Below, in pieces: positions 8,219 through 18,029 of a stretch of DNA of 64,000 nt. The DNA is from Aliiglaciecola sp. LCG003. Lineage in GTDB: Bacteria > Pseudomonadota > Gammaproteobacteria > Enterobacterales > Alteromonadaceae. Made by a program: the position numbers and the translations under genes. The notes beneath the pieces were generated by a model, which had not been told where the DNA came from, made no database searches, and saw only the letters and a list, made by a program, of their open reading frames with translations. The stretch spans positions 1,426,001 through 1,490,000 of the forward strand of contig NZ_CP128185.1 of NCBI RefSeq assembly GCF_030316135.1, in the 5' to 3' direction. Position 1 is the first letter of the stretch; each line of letters opens with the position of its first letter.

Positions 8219-9558
8219 GTCAAACTACAATATTAATTGTTGAAGATGATGCCGGCCTCAGAGAAGCGTTAGTCGATACACTTTTGCTAGGTGGTTATGC
8301 TGTTATTGAGGCCGATAGTGCTGAACAGGCCATGATCAAACTAGGTACACAGCAGGTCGATCTTGTTGTCAGCGATATTCAAATGGGTGATATGAACGGC
8401 TTAGCGCTGCTCAGAAGTATTAAGAATAAGTTTCCCAACATGCCTACTTTGCTGATGACAGCTTACGCCACCATTGACGATGCAGTTCAAGCGATGCGAG
8501 ACGGTGCTACAGATTATTTATCTAAACCTTTCAGCCCTGAAGTACTATTAAATTTAGTTGGACGCTACGCCCCGGCTCAACAGGTTGAATCACGTAATCC
8601 AATTGCCGCGGATCCGGTCAGCCGTAAACTACTCGAATTGGCGAAAAAGGTAGCCACATCAGACGCTACTGTAATGGTGCTGGGCCCAAGTGGGTCAGGC
8701 AAGGAAGTATTAGCTCGCTATATACATGATCAATCCAATCGCAGCGAACAGCCCTTTATAGCGATTAATTGCGCCGCGATCCCCGAAAACATGTTAGAAG
8801 CGACCCTGTTCGGTTATGAAAAGGGTGCCTTTACTGGTGCGCTTCAAGCTTGCCCCGGCAAATTTGAACAAGCCCAAGGTGGTAGTATATTATTAGATGA
8901 AATTACCGAGATGGATTTAGCCTTACAAGCTAAGCTTCTTCGTGTATTACAAGAAAAAGAAGTGGAACGCTTAGGGGGACGTAAGACCATTGCCCTTAAT
9001 GTGCGAGTCATCGCTACCAGTAACCGCGATTTACGTCAAACCGTTGAAAGTGGCAGTTTTCGAGAGGATCTATACTACCGACTCAATGTGTTTCCACTCA
9101 TGTGGCATCCACTTGACAAGCGCGCTGGCGACATTGTGCCTCTAGCTGAGCATATGATAGAGCGCCACTTCTCTGGTGCGGGTAACCCGCCGGTATTGAG
9201 CGCATCAGCACGCAGTAAATTGATGCAACATAGCTGGCCTGGCAACGTGAGAGAGCTGGAAAATGTTATTCAACGGGCGCTGATCTTAACTGATGGCCAA
9301 AGTATAGAAGCCACAGATTTAATGATTGAAGTGGAATCTGGTCAGGCTCAAATGCACGATAGCCCAGGGCTGACAGAAATAGATGAAAGTAAGCTGGGAA
9401 GTGAGTTGCGCCAACAAGAACACCAGATTATTTTAGATACCTTGCAGTCGTGTAACGGACGTCGCAAAGATGTGGCGGAACGTCTGGGTATCAGCCCTCG
9501 CACGCTAAGATACAAACTGGCTAAAATGCGCGAAGTGGGTATCGAATTGCCCGCTTAA
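8215..9558 (+). CDS. flrC: Sigma-54-dependent response regulator FlrC
   Basis: A 447-residue NtrC-type regulator. The receiver domain (about 1-120) has the acidic pair VEDD and the phosphorylated Asp54 in VVSDIQMGDM. The AAA+ domain has GPSGSGKE near 157 and an intact GAFTGA near 204. The C-terminus is a Fis-type helix-turn-helix (VAERLGISPRTLRYKL). I use the GTG at 8215, not the longer frame from 8131: AGGAGAG (8203-8209) is correctly placed and the protein then begins SQTTILIVEDD, as in relatives. It overlaps flrB by GTGA. It should activate hook-basal body and flagellin genes after phosphorylation by FlrB. Confidence 0.93.
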   Translation: MSQTTILIVEDDAGLREALVDTLLLGGYAVIEADSAEQAMIKLGTQQVDLVVSDIQMGDMNGLALLRSIKNKFPNMPTLLMTAYATIDDAVQAMRDGATDYLSKPFSPEVLLNLVGRYAPAQQVESRNPIAADPVSRKLLELAKKVATSDATVMVLGPSGSGKEVLARYIHDQSNRSEQPFIAINCAAIPENMLEATLFGYEKGAFTGALQACPGKFEQAQGGSILLDEITEMDLALQAKLLRVLQEKEVERLGGRKTIALNVRVIATSNRDLRQTVESGSFREDLYYRLNVFPLMWHPLDKRAGDIVPLAEHMIERHFSGAGNPPVLSASARSKLMQHSWPGNVRELENVIQRALILTDGQSIEATDLMIEVESGQAQMHDSPGLTEIDESKLGSELRQQEHQIILDTLQSCNGRRKDVAERLGISPRTLRYKLAKMREVGIELPA

Positions 9559-9587
9559 GTTGCCCATTGCCAATCCATATTGCCTAG

Positions 9588-9609
9588 AAGCCGCTCTTGC
9601 GGCTTTTTT
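9588..9609 (+). terminator. Rho-independent terminator after flrC
   Basis: A seven-base stem (AAGCCGC/GCGGCTT) with a TCTT loop is followed by a run of T. It lies 30 bases after the flrC stop and separates flrBC from the fliE transcription unit. Confidence 0.88.
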
Positions 9610-9694
9610 GTTATTTAGCTTGCGTACCACAGCTACGCTAGTCAAATAAATGGCGTCCAATATAACTAACTGATTAATATAGATTATTAATATT

Positions 9695-9709
9695 TGGCAC
9701 TCCACTTGC
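9695..9709 (+). promoter_or_regulatory. Sigma-54 promoter of the fliE operon
   Basis: TGGCAC-TCCAC-TTGC followed by T is a perfect match to the RpoN consensus, including the 12-base offset of the invariant GG (9696-9697) and GC (9708-9709). It ends 88 bases before the fliE ATG and is expected to be FlrA-dependent. Confidence 0.88.
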
Positions 9710-9797
9710 TTAGTCTCTTCAATAACACTAAACCTACAGCTAGTTGTTCGGTTATTTGACGTCTTAAGACTTTAACCAACTCAACTCGGAGAATCAC

Positions 9798-10127
9798 ATG
9801 GAAATTAAAGCACAATCTTTGTATCAAGAAATGCAAGCGATGGCTTCTGGTGCCAAAATGGAAATTGGACCATTAACCCCGCAAGCAGAATTCAATCCAT
9901 CTTCGAAAAACTTTGCTGAAATGTTAGGTAGTGCAATCAATACCGTAAATGACATGCAACTTGATTCTAAAGATAAGCAAATCAAGTTTGAAATGGGTGA
10001 TAAATCACTGAGTTTGGCAGATGTGATGATAGCGAAAGAAAAATCCGGTATTGCCTTTGAAGCCACCGTGCAGGTACGCAACAAAGTCATGGAAGCTTAC
10101 AAGCAAATCATGAACATGCCAGTCTAA
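9798..10127 (+). CDS. fliE: Flagellar basal-body protein FliE
   Basis: A 109-residue FliE, the usual size. It joins the MS ring to the proximal rod. The conserved C-terminal half is present (LADVMIAKEKSGIAFEATVQ then RNKVMEAYKQIMNMPV). It has no signal peptide because it is exported by the flagellar type III system. RBS CGGAGAATCAC precedes the ATG. It is the first gene of a co-oriented run reaching flhB, driven by the sigma-54 promoter at 9695. Confidence 0.95.
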   Translation: MEIKAQSLYQEMQAMASGAKMEIGPLTPQAEFNPSSKNFAEMLGSAINTVNDMQLDSKDKQIKFEMGDKSLSLADVMIAKEKSGIAFEATVQVRNKVMEAYKQIMNMPV

Positions 10128-10145
10128 TCAGTAAGAGGATAAAAC

Positions 10146-11849
10146 GTGGCTGAGGCAACGAGTACAGATCTCGCAATTAGTGATAACGATGCCTACTCAG
10201 ATTCTTCTGAGATGGAGCAAAAATCCGGTTTCATGGATGCGATAGGCAGTGCGGACCTGATGCGCCAATTAACCATAGTGGTTGCGTTGGTTATCTGTAT
10301 TGCAATTGCAATATTTATTGTCCTTTGGGCACAAGAGCCAAATTATCGACCGCTGGGAAAAATGGAAACCCCTGAGCTGATCGAAACCCTTGATTATCTT
10401 GACGCTAATTATCCGGATTACAAATTAGAAGGCAGTGTGGTTTTTGTTAGAGAAAGCGACTATAAAACCATTAAACTAAATATGACTCGTCAGGGTCTGT
10501 CTACCTCATCTACCATCGAAGGCTCAGAAATTATCATGCAAGACATGGGTTTCGGAGTCAGCCAACGTGTGGAAAAAGAACGCTTAAAGCACGCCAGAGA
10601 ACAACAAATAGCCCGAACCATTGAAGAAATCAATGGCATCAAGCGCGCTAAAGTACTGCTAGCCATGCCGGTTGAAAATGTATTTGCCCGCCGCGAGAAA
10701 AAAGCCAGCGCAACTATTGTCGTGACATCTGCGCGAGGCAGTTCAATTTCAGCCCGTGAGGTGGATGCCATAGTAGATATAGTAGCATCTGCCGTACAAG
10801 GGATGGAGCCAAATCGCGTGACGGTTACCGACAGCAATGGTCGCCTACTCAACTCTGGCTCTCAAGATGCCGCTTCCGCCCGTTCTCGTAAAGAATATGA
10901 AATGGAAAAACAGCGGGAGTCGGCCTATTTAGAAAAGATAGACTCCATATTGATTCCAGTGTTAGGACTGGGAAATTACACTGCACAGGCGGATGTGACT
11001 ATGGATTTCACCGCGGTGGAACAAACTCAGCGTCGTTATAATCCTGATTTGCCCGCGGTGCGCAGTGAAATGTTAGTGGAAGAAAACAGTATAGGCGGTG
11101 TTATTGCGGGTATCCCCGGTGCACTTACCAATCAACCACCATTGGATTCAACCATTCCTGAACAAGCTGGTGGGGCGAGCAGCGCTGCGGCTTTACCGGG
11201 CAGAAATTCCAAAGAAGAGACGCGAAACTACGAGTTGGATACTACGATTAGTCATACCAAGCAGCAAACGGGGATCATAAAACGGTTAAGTGTGTCTGTG
11301 GCGGTCGATTATATTAATGCTACTGCTGAAGATGGCACAGTGACTACCAATCCCCGCGCTCAGCAAGAGCTGCTCAATATTCGTCGTTTACTCCAAGGTG
11401 GTATAGGTTTCGATGTGACCCGCGGTGATTCCTTGGAAGTAGTCAGTATCCCATTTAGCAAAGATGATGATTATGTACCAGTTGAAGTACCTTATTACAA
11501 AGAAGATTGGTTTGCACAGACGGTTAAAGTTGCTGCGGGTGCGTTGATCATAATTGTGTTAATATTTGCCTTAGTCAGACCTATGTTGGGTCGTCTGATA
11601 AACCCTCAAGATACAACGCAAGGTGATGACTTTGATGTAGACAGTGCACTAGATTTAGGTGATGAGACCATTAGCATGCTGTCCCAAGAGTTTGACGAAG
11701 GTCAAGTAGGATTTGCCGCTGACGGGTCGTTAATGTTGCCTGATCTACACAAAGATGAAGATGTGCTTAAAGCAGTAAGAGCATTGGTGGCGAATGAGCC
11801 AGAATTGTCTGCCCAAGTAGTCAAAGGTTGGCTACTACAAGACGAATAG
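10146..11849 (+). CDS. fliF: Flagellar MS-ring protein FliF
   Basis: A 567-residue MS-ring protein starting at GTG with AAGAGGA upstream. A first membrane helix lies around residues 40-65 (LTIVVALVICIAIAIFIVLW) and a second around 460-480 (VAAGALIIIVLIFALVRPML), with the large periplasmic YscJ-like ring region between. The cytoplasmic C-terminal tail (DEDVLKAVRALVANEPELSA onward) is the FliG-binding end. It forms the base of the motor in the inner membrane. It lies 18 bases after fliE and 8 bases before fliG. Confidence 0.95.
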   Translation: MAEATSTDLAISDNDAYSDSSEMEQKSGFMDAIGSADLMRQLTIVVALVICIAIAIFIVLWAQEPNYRPLGKMETPELIETLDYLDANYPDYKLEGSVVFVRESDYKTIKLNMTRQGLSTSSTIEGSEIIMQDMGFGVSQRVEKERLKHAREQQIARTIEEINGIKRAKVLLAMPVENVFARREKKASATIVVTSARGSSISAREVDAIVDIVASAVQGMEPNRVTVTDSNGRLLNSGSQDAASARSRKEYEMEKQRESAYLEKIDSILIPVLGLGNYTAQADVTMDFTAVEQTQRRYNPDLPAVRSEMLVEENSIGGVIAGIPGALTNQPPLDSTIPEQAGGASSAAALPGRNSKEETRNYELDTTISHTKQQTGIIKRLSVSVAVDYINATAEDGTVTTNPRAQQELLNIRRLLQGGIGFDVTRGDSLEVVSIPFSKDDDYVPVEVPYYKEDWFAQTVKVAAGALIIIVLIFALVRPMLGRLINPQDTTQGDDFDVDSALDLGDETISMLSQEFDEGQVGFAADGSLMLPDLHKDEDVLKAVRALVANEPELSAQVVKGWLLQDE

Positions 11850-11857
11850 GTTAAGTT

Positions 11858-12892
11858 ATGGCTGATGAAATAGTTGAATCCAGTAGTTACGATGTCGGCA
11901 AACTTGAAGGCGTAGATAAAGCCGCCATCTTGTTGTTGAGCTTGTCTGAAGAAGATGCCGCCCAGATTTTAAAGCATCTTGAGCCTAAGCAAGTGCAGAA
12001 ATTGGGTCAGGCAATGGCACAAATCGATGATATGACACAGCCCAAGATTACCTCTGTGCATAAACACTTCATTGAAGAAATTCAGAATTACAGCACCATA
12101 GGCTTCCAAAGCCAAGACTTCGTTAAGCGAGCACTAACCGCTGCGTTAGGTGAAGACAAAGCTGCTAATCTAATCGATCAGATATTGATGGGCAGTGGCG
12201 CTAAGGGCCTAGATTCATTGAAATGGATGGATTCCAAACAAGTTGCCAGTATCATTCGAAATGAACACCCGCAGATCCAAACTATCGTTATGTCTTACCT
12301 AGATGCTGAACAATCCGCTGAAATCCTGTCACAGTTCCCAGAGAAAGTACGCTTAGACTTGATGATGCGCGTGGCGAACTTGGAAGAAGTTCAGCCTGCT
12401 GCATTACAAGAATTGAATGAAATTATGGAGAAACAGTTTGCCGGTCAAGCGGGTACCCAAGCAGCTAAAATGGGCGGCTTGAAATCAGCTGCAGATATTA
12501 TGAACTACCTCGATACGAATATCGAAGGTCAGTTGATGGATGCTATCCGTGAGCAAGACGAAGAAATGAGCCAGCAAATTCAAGATCTTATGTTCGTATT
12601 TGATAACTTGGCTGACGTGGATGACAGAGCGATTCAAGCTATCTTGCGTGAAGTGCAACAAGACTCTCTACTTAAAGCGATTAAAGGTGCTGACGAAGAG
12701 CTCAAAAATAAAATCACTAAGAACATGTCTAAGCGAGCCGCTGAGATGCTTATTGACGATCTTGAAGCCCTTGGGCCGGTGCGCATTAGTGAAGTGGAAA
12801 CGGCCCAAAAAGAAATCTTATCGGTGGCACGACGTTTGGCTGACTCTGGCGAGATCATGCTCGGCGGCGGCGGCGGCGAAGAGTTCTTATAA
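11858..12892 (+). CDS. fliG: Flagellar motor switch protein FliG
   Basis: A 344-residue rotor protein at normal length. The N-terminal domain (VDKAAILLLSLSEEDAAQIL) binds FliF; the middle domain carries the EHPQ motif in IIRNEHPQIQTIV; the C-terminal domain has the charged torque helix (DRAIQAILREVQQDSLLKAI, KAAD-like acid/base residues) that meets the stator. It ends in a Gly run (GEIMLGGGGGEEFL). It forms the C-ring with FliM and FliN and sets rotation direction. Only eight bases separate it from fliF. Confidence 0.95.
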   Translation: MADEIVESSSYDVGKLEGVDKAAILLLSLSEEDAAQILKHLEPKQVQKLGQAMAQIDDMTQPKITSVHKHFIEEIQNYSTIGFQSQDFVKRALTAALGEDKAANLIDQILMGSGAKGLDSLKWMDSKQVASIIRNEHPQIQTIVMSYLDAEQSAEILSQFPEKVRLDLMMRVANLEEVQPAALQELNEIMEKQFAGQAGTQAAKMGGLKSAADIMNYLDTNIEGQLMDAIREQDEEMSQQIQDLMFVFDNLADVDDRAIQAILREVQQDSLLKAIKGADEELKNKITKNMSKRAAEMLIDDLEALGPVRISEVETAQKEILSVARRLADSGEIMLGGGGGEEFL

Positions 12893-12935
12893 TGGTATCC
12901 CATCAGCATAAATCGACCCAAGGGTTGTCAGGACT

Positions 12936-13727
12936 ATGAGCATTGAGGGTGTGAACGACCAAGATCTGAGTGACGAAGAGATCTCTGCCTGGGAGCTTCC
13001 CTATATTGAAGCCTCCACACCAGATGACGATACAAAAACCAATGCATTCAATCGCCGCAGTAACTGGAAATATGAACCCCCAGAGCCTGAACAAGAAATT
13101 TTACCCCCCACGGCCGAAGAATTAGCTCAGATAAGAGAGGCTGCTTATCAGGAAGGTTTTGAGCAAGGTAAGCAAGAGGGGCATGAAAAAGGTCTGGAAG
13201 AAGGCCTGCAGCAAGGATTGGAGGAAGGTAAAGAGAAAGGTTACACCGAAGGTCATGAACAAGGTCTCAGCGCTGGAGAAGAAGAGTTAAAACAACATAT
13301 CGAATCATTGAGTGGGGTATTGGAACATCTACATGAACCCACAGCGTCGGTGGATCAACAACTTCAATCAGAATTGGTCAAGCTAGCCGTATCCCTTGCT
13401 AAGGCTGTTATTCGGGTAGAGGTTAACACCTCAACTGAAGTCATATCTCATGCTCTGGCTGAAGGCCTTAAAGTTTTGCCTATTCAAGAATCCAGTTATC
13501 AAATCTTGATGAATCCAGAAGATATCGCCCTTATAAAACAGAATTTTGATCAACAACATATAGACAAAAATAACTGGATATTTATTGACGCACCGAACAT
13601 GTCTCGAGGCGGCTGTGATATTAGTACGCAAAATAATGCAGTAGATGTTTCAATTGAACGACGGATCAAAGATGTACTTGACCGATTTTTATTAGAACAA
13701 GGCCTGCAAGATATCGAAGCTGATTAG
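12936..13727 (+). CDS. fliH: Flagellar assembly protein FliH
   Basis: A 263-residue cytoplasmic regulator of the export ATPase. A run of Gly every four residues ([18 protein letters not shown] and onward, about residues 72-115) is the GxxxG helix repeat typical of FliH. The C-terminal half is the FliH/YscL domain that binds FliI. RBS AGGA precedes the ATG. The stop lies two bases from the fliI ATG, consistent with coupling of this pair. Confidence 0.93.
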   Translation: MSIEGVNDQDLSDEEISAWELPYIEASTPDDDTKTNAFNRRSNWKYEPPEPEQEILPPTAEELAQIREAAYQEGFEQGKQEGHEKGLEEGLQQGLEEGKEKGYTEGHEQGLSAGEEELKQHIESLSGVLEHLHEPTASVDQQLQSELVKLAVSLAKAVIRVEVNTSTEVISHALAEGLKVLPIQESSYQILMNPEDIALIKQNFDQQHIDKNNWIFIDAPNMSRGGCDISTQNNAVDVSIERRIKDVLDRFLLEQGLQDIEAD

Positions 13728-13729
13728 TT

Positions 13730-15064
13730 ATGACGGAAACCCTGTTAAATAAAATAAAATCACTGCAGACCCAAGTACCCTCAGTACCTAGTATTGCATC
13801 GGGTAAATTGGTCCGTGGTATTGGTTTGACCTTAGAAGCGGTGGGATGCCAGATGCCGGTGGGTAGTCAGTGTTTGGTGCAAACCATTGACGGACAAATC
13901 GAAGCCGAAGTGGTGGGGTTTGCTGAAAATATAACTTACTTAATGCCTACCGAAGCGGTAAAGGGCATAGTGCCTGGTTCTCGAGTTCAACCATTGACCC
14001 GCGAGCAGGGACTGCCAGTAGGTATGTCTTTACTTGGTCGAGTGGTAGATGGCAATGGGCAACCTTTAGATGGTCTAGGCGCAATCAAAGCCGAAAAACG
14101 CGTTCCCTTAAGTCGCCCGCCGATGAATCCGTTATTACGTCGCCCGATCAACCAGCCATTAGATGTCGGTGTCCGTGCAATAAATTCAATGATCACCGTG
14201 GGCCTTGGTCAGCGTATGGGACTGTTTGCCGGCAGTGGTGTGGGTAAAAGTGTGCTCTTGGGTATGATGACTCGCGGCACCAGTGCAGATGCAGTGGTGG
14301 TTGGTCTCGTGGGCGAAAGGGGCCGAGAAGTAAAAGAGTTTATTCAAGATATACTCGGTGAAGAAGAACGAAAAAAATCAGTTGTGGTAGCGGCTCCCGC
14401 TGACACCTCGCCGTTGATGCGACTCAAAGGCTGTGAAACCGCCGTCACAATAGCCGAATATTTTCGCGATAAAGGCATGAATGTATTACTGTTGGTCGAC
14501 TCCTTGACCCGCTATGCCATGGCGCAAAGGGAAATAGCCTTAGCGGTGGGTGAGCCCCCTGCGACTAAAGGTTATCCGCCTTCGGTATTTGCTAGATTAC
14601 CTGCGCTGGTTGAACGTGCTGGTAACGGTATGGAAGGGCAGGGCTCAATAACTGCATTTTATACCGTGCTAACTGAAGGTGATGATCTCCAAGACCCAAT
14701 TGCCGATTCAGCACGGGCCATTTTGGATGGCCATATTGTTTTGTCACGGAAAATGGCCGATTCAGGTCATTATCCAGCCATAGACGTGGAAGGCTCAATC
14801 AGTCGGGTTATGCCGATGGTGGTTAGTGACGAACATTTAAAAGCCAGCCGGCGCATCAAGCAGGTATATTCGAATTACCAACAAAATAAAGATTTAATCA
14901 ATATAGGCGCCTATTCAAAGGGGACAGACCCCAGAGTTGATTTGGCGATTGCCGCAGAGCCTGCCATCAATGCGTTTTTACAACAGGGTATGAAGCAAAT
15001 CTTGCCTTATGATGAAAGTCTCGAAGCTATGGTGACCTTGGCGAGAGGTCTAGGGAACGGCTAA
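13730..15064 (+). CDS. fliI: Flagellum-specific ATPase FliI
   Basis: A 444-residue export ATPase related to the F1 beta subunit. The Walker A motif [15 protein letters not shown] is near residues 163-177, and the Walker B region is [19 protein letters not shown]. The signature [15 protein letters not shown] follows. It powers or regulates loading of flagellar substrates at the cytoplasmic face of the export gate, in complex with FliH and FliJ. It shares one base with fliJ (TAATG). Confidence 0.96.
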   Translation: MTETLLNKIKSLQTQVPSVPSIASGKLVRGIGLTLEAVGCQMPVGSQCLVQTIDGQIEAEVVGFAENITYLMPTEAVKGIVPGSRVQPLTREQGLPVGMSLLGRVVDGNGQPLDGLGAIKAEKRVPLSRPPMNPLLRRPINQPLDVGVRAINSMITVGLGQRMGLFAGSGVGKSVLLGMMTRGTSADAVVVGLVGERGREVKEFIQDILGEEERKKSVVVAAPADTSPLMRLKGCETAVTIAEYFRDKGMNVLLLVDSLTRYAMAQREIALAVGEPPATKGYPPSVFARLPALVERAGNGMEGQGSITAFYTVLTEGDDLQDPIADSARAILDGHIVLSRKMADSGHYPAIDVEGSISRVMPMVVSDEHLKASRRIKQVYSNYQQNKDLINIGAYSKGTDPRVDLAIAAEPAINAFLQQGMKQILPYDESLEAMVTLARGLGNG

Positions 15065-15510
15065 TGGCAGAAAAACAACTAGAGCTGGTTGCGCGCTGGG
15101 AGAGAGAAAAAGAAGACCGACTGGCGAGAGATTTTCAGTTAGCTCAGCAGCACGCGCAACTCAACAAGCAAAAGTTAGCTAGCCTGGAAAGTTATAAGCG
15201 GGACTATTTGAACCAAACCCAATCGGTATCTACTAAGCCGTTAGGGGTTCAGCAATTCACCCAACTGCACTCATTTATTGGCAAGCTAGACAAAGCTTGT
15301 CTACAGCAAATGCAAGTTCATAGGCAGTCTCTACTAGTGGCAGAGCAGCGAAAAGGGCAATGGTTAGAGCAACAGCGTAAACGTAAAGCGGTCGAAATGT
15401 TATTAGACAAAAAACGCCTAGAAAAACACTTAGCCGAAGATAGAATTGAGCAGCAATTGCTTGATGAGTTGTCGACCCAACGATATATCCGTAAGCAGTT
15501 TTCTGGTTAG
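15064..15510 (+). CDS. fliJ: Flagellar export chaperone FliJ
   Basis: A 148-residue, almost fully helical, Gln/Lys-rich protein of the size and coiled-coil nature of FliJ. It sits inside the ATPase ring like the gamma subunit of F1 and escorts export. Sequence conservation in FliJ is always low, so the call rests on size, heptad-like pattern and its place after fliI, with a one-base overlap. Confidence 0.9.
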   Translation: MAEKQLELVARWEREKEDRLARDFQLAQQHAQLNKQKLASLESYKRDYLNQTQSVSTKPLGVQQFTQLHSFIGKLDKACLQQMQVHRQSLLVAEQRKGQWLEQQRKRKAVEMLLDKKRLEKHLAEDRIEQQLLDELSTQRYIRKQFSG

Positions 15511-15532
15511 TTTTGGTGTTTCTTTGCGGTGT

Positions 15533-15547
15533 TGGAACAGTCTTTGC
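15533..15547 (+). promoter_or_regulatory. Candidate sigma-54 promoter before fliK
   Basis: TGGAAC-AGTCT-TTGC followed by T fits the RpoN consensus with one change in the -24 box, and GG to GC is 12 bases as in the two other sites of this window. It lies in the 107-base gap after fliJ, 71 bases before the fliK ATG. It would allow separate timing of fliKLMNOPQR-flhB. Confidence 0.6.
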
Positions 15548-15617
15548 TCTGTTCATCAATAATACTGTTAGAAACATTGATTTGAGCGCTGAAACAGTGC
15601 CAAAACGGGAATAAAAG

Positions 15618-17936
15618 ATGCAAGATATTGCCACTACTAAATCAGAGTTTGCCGCTTTGCCGTCTAAGATTCAAACCTTTAGCGAGGACAATCGCAATGG
15701 AAATTTTGAATTTAGAGCCTTGTTGCAAGAAGTAAAGCCGCTTTATCATCAGCCGGTAGAGCCCAGAACTGAACAGGTAGAACGTGCTTCATCCCCAGAG
15801 CACATAGAGCGAAAAGTCAGTCGTCAAACTAGTCCAGCCCAGCCGCGCAATGTTGAACAGCATCGTCAACCAAGAGCGGGAGATGATAGTCGCCAAGGTG
15901 ACACCCGCGACACAGACAACAAGACCGATAAATATAATGTCCGCGAAAATACGTCATCGACACTATCTGCAAGTGAGCAACAAAAAGCGGCGAATAAAGA
16001 ACGTGCTGCTGATGCTGAAAGTACAGAGTATGAGCAAGTTAAGACCGCACATCAGTCCAATATAAAAGATCAGCCACAATCAGGCTCTGAGCGCTCAGCG
16101 TATGAAGCGGAGCAACACGCCGGGTCAGAAAAAACGAACAGCGATGAGATAATTAAACAGGGACTTGGTGAAGAGCAGCAACAAATCGCGCTAGCATCCC
16201 TTGTGCCAGACCCATTACACAATATTGCCCAGCAACAAGATACCTCTGATAAGCCTATTTCAACTGAGGGCGAATCAATTGACGGGCTTGTAGGTGAAGT
16301 AGCTGAGCCGGCGCAATTTTTTGATTGGTTGGGGCTGCTGGAAAAAAGTAAGAGTACTGAACTTGCACAAAGTATCAGTCATGCCCTTAACTCTGACCCT
16401 CAAGCCAAGGCTGATACAGACCTTAGCAATTTATTGGGCAAGCAAAGTGCTGACGGCGCAGTAAATGGTGTTGACCTGTCTTTGCGCAACAGTTTAAATG
16501 TAAGCTCTGAGCTAGGCGCTGCGAATACTTCTGCTAGCGCTGGTGACGAAACAAATCTTGTTATTGAACAACATAATGTCACTCTACCGGTCGCCGGTAC
16601 AGACAATTTGAGCCCTTTAGAACAGCTACTTGGAATGCTAGAGAAAATCCAGCCAGTGGCTGTTCAAGACAGCCAAGGCGAGGCTGGCGGGCTAGCACTA
16701 GAAGGTCAGATGGATGATTTGCAAGTCGCTTTGCAAAAGCTGTTGGATGCATTGGCGGGCGAGGGTAGTCAAGGGGGACTAGATAATCAAACTCAAATCG
16801 ACTCATCGATAATATCAACTCCAACTGATTTATTGGGCAATAAGCCCACGGCTTTGACCACTGAGAATACTAACCAAGCATCCACTTCAAGTGAACCCTC
16901 TGAGTACAATGCAAACTTGGCGCTGATAGCAAATTTATTGCGCGCCGAGCAGGGCCGCAACCTTGAAGAATCAAAACCACAACATACTGAGCAAGTGAAT
17001 ACGGCCACTCTCGCTGATTTAGGGGCTAAGCAAGCAAGAACCGATGCGGCCGCTAAACAAGCTAGCACAGTTACATCCGCCGACCCAGATCTGGTCAGAA
17101 TGTTAGAGTTTCCTGCTGAAAAGTTAGATATTGCGATTAATAATCTTGCCCAGCGTTTAGGTTTGGGCGACGAGACAGCAGCGCCCCAAAATAGTCAGTT
17201 TGTTGCAGCAATTAAATCTGGCTTGGAAGAATTCAAAGCACAGTTGAAGCAAGGTCATCAGCCAGCAATTGATTTTAACGCCCTTGTTGCTCAAACCATG
17301 GAAAAGGTATCTGTAGCAGATATCAATATGGAAAAGTTAGGAGCGACGTTAAATCGGTTCAATCAAACCCTTGAAATCACCTCTCAACTTAGCGCTAAAT
17401 CTGATGTAAGTCATTTGCTAACAATGATTGAGAAAACTAGCGCAAGAGAGAGTCAAAGCCAGTCGGTGTTGCTTTCAAACAAGCAAAGCCAGCAACAAGT
17501 AGCCCAATTTGATAAGGCGGTAAATATAACCCGCAATGAAGGGTTACAACAAATGACAGAAAAAGTCCGCTGGATGGTATCGCAAAATAATTTGCAGGCA
17601 GACATTCGTCTAGATCCACCTGATTTAGGTTCAATGAAAGTGCGGGTGAGTATGTCAGGCGATACAGCTACTGTGAATATTGTGGTGCAATCCCAACAGG
17701 CGCGAGATGTCCTAGACCAAGCTGCACCGCGTTTACGTGAGATGCTAGAGCAGCAAGGTATTGAACTTGGCCAATCTAGCGTGCAACAAGAGCAAAATGA
17801 AACAGCAGAGCAACAAGGTGATTCACAATTTGCTCAGTCATCTCAATCACCAGAAGATATGACAGTAGATGAAAGTCTAGTGGCGGAACAAAAAATCAAC
17901 AATGGTCGTATCGGAGGGATAGATTATTTTGTTTAA
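15618..17936 (+). CDS. fliK: Flagellar hook-length control protein FliK
   Basis: A 772-residue FliK, longer than the roughly 400 residues of enteric FliK. The first 500 residues are low-complexity, rich in Gln, Glu, Ser and Ala, as expected of the molecular-ruler part. The C-terminal Flg_hook domain (about 630-720) is clear: IRLDPPDLGSMKVRVSMSG, then VNIVVQSQQARDVLDQA and LREMLEQQGIELGQSSV. It is secreted while the hook grows and switches the export gate through FlhB. A sigma-54-like site lies upstream. The long N-terminus varies quickly between species, so it alone would not identify the protein. Confidence 0.92.
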   Translation: MQDIATTKSEFAALPSKIQTFSEDNRNGNFEFRALLQEVKPLYHQPVEPRTEQVERASSPEHIERKVSRQTSPAQPRNVEQHRQPRAGDDSRQGDTRDTDNKTDKYNVRENTSSTLSASEQQKAANKERAADAESTEYEQVKTAHQSNIKDQPQSGSERSAYEAEQHAGSEKTNSDEIIKQGLGEEQQQIALASLVPDPLHNIAQQQDTSDKPISTEGESIDGLVGEVAEPAQFFDWLGLLEKSKSTELAQSISHALNSDPQAKADTDLSNLLGKQSADGAVNGVDLSLRNSLNVSSELGAANTSASAGDETNLVIEQHNVTLPVAGTDNLSPLEQLLGMLEKIQPVAVQDSQGEAGGLALEGQMDDLQVALQKLLDALAGEGSQGGLDNQTQIDSSIISTPTDLLGNKPTALTTENTNQASTSSEPSEYNANLALIANLLRAEQGRNLEESKPQHTEQVNTATLADLGAKQARTDAAAKQASTVTSADPDLVRMLEFPAEKLDIAINNLAQRLGLGDETAAPQNSQFVAAIKSGLEEFKAQLKQGHQPAIDFNALVAQTMEKVSVADINMEKLGATLNRFNQTLEITSQLSAKSDVSHLLTMIEKTSARESQSQSVLLSNKQSQQQVAQFDKAVNITRNEGLQQMTEKVRWMVSQNNLQADIRLDPPDLGSMKVRVSMSGDTATVNIVVQSQQARDVLDQAAPRLREMLEQQGIELGQSSVQQEQNETAEQQGDSQFAQSSQSPEDMTVDESLVAEQKINNGRIGGIDYFV

Positions 17937-18029
17937 TCGGCATTAATCTGCAACTTATCTCAATCAGACGTTGCGATTTACTGACACAGGCAGATAATAT
18001 CTAACCTGAACTTTATTACAGAGCGAATT

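Noticed and set aside
15521-15535. A second sigma-54-like match (TGGTGT...TTGC) in the fliJ-fliK gap
   Set aside because: The GG to GC distance is 11 bases, one short of the requirement; the match at 15533 has the correct spacing.
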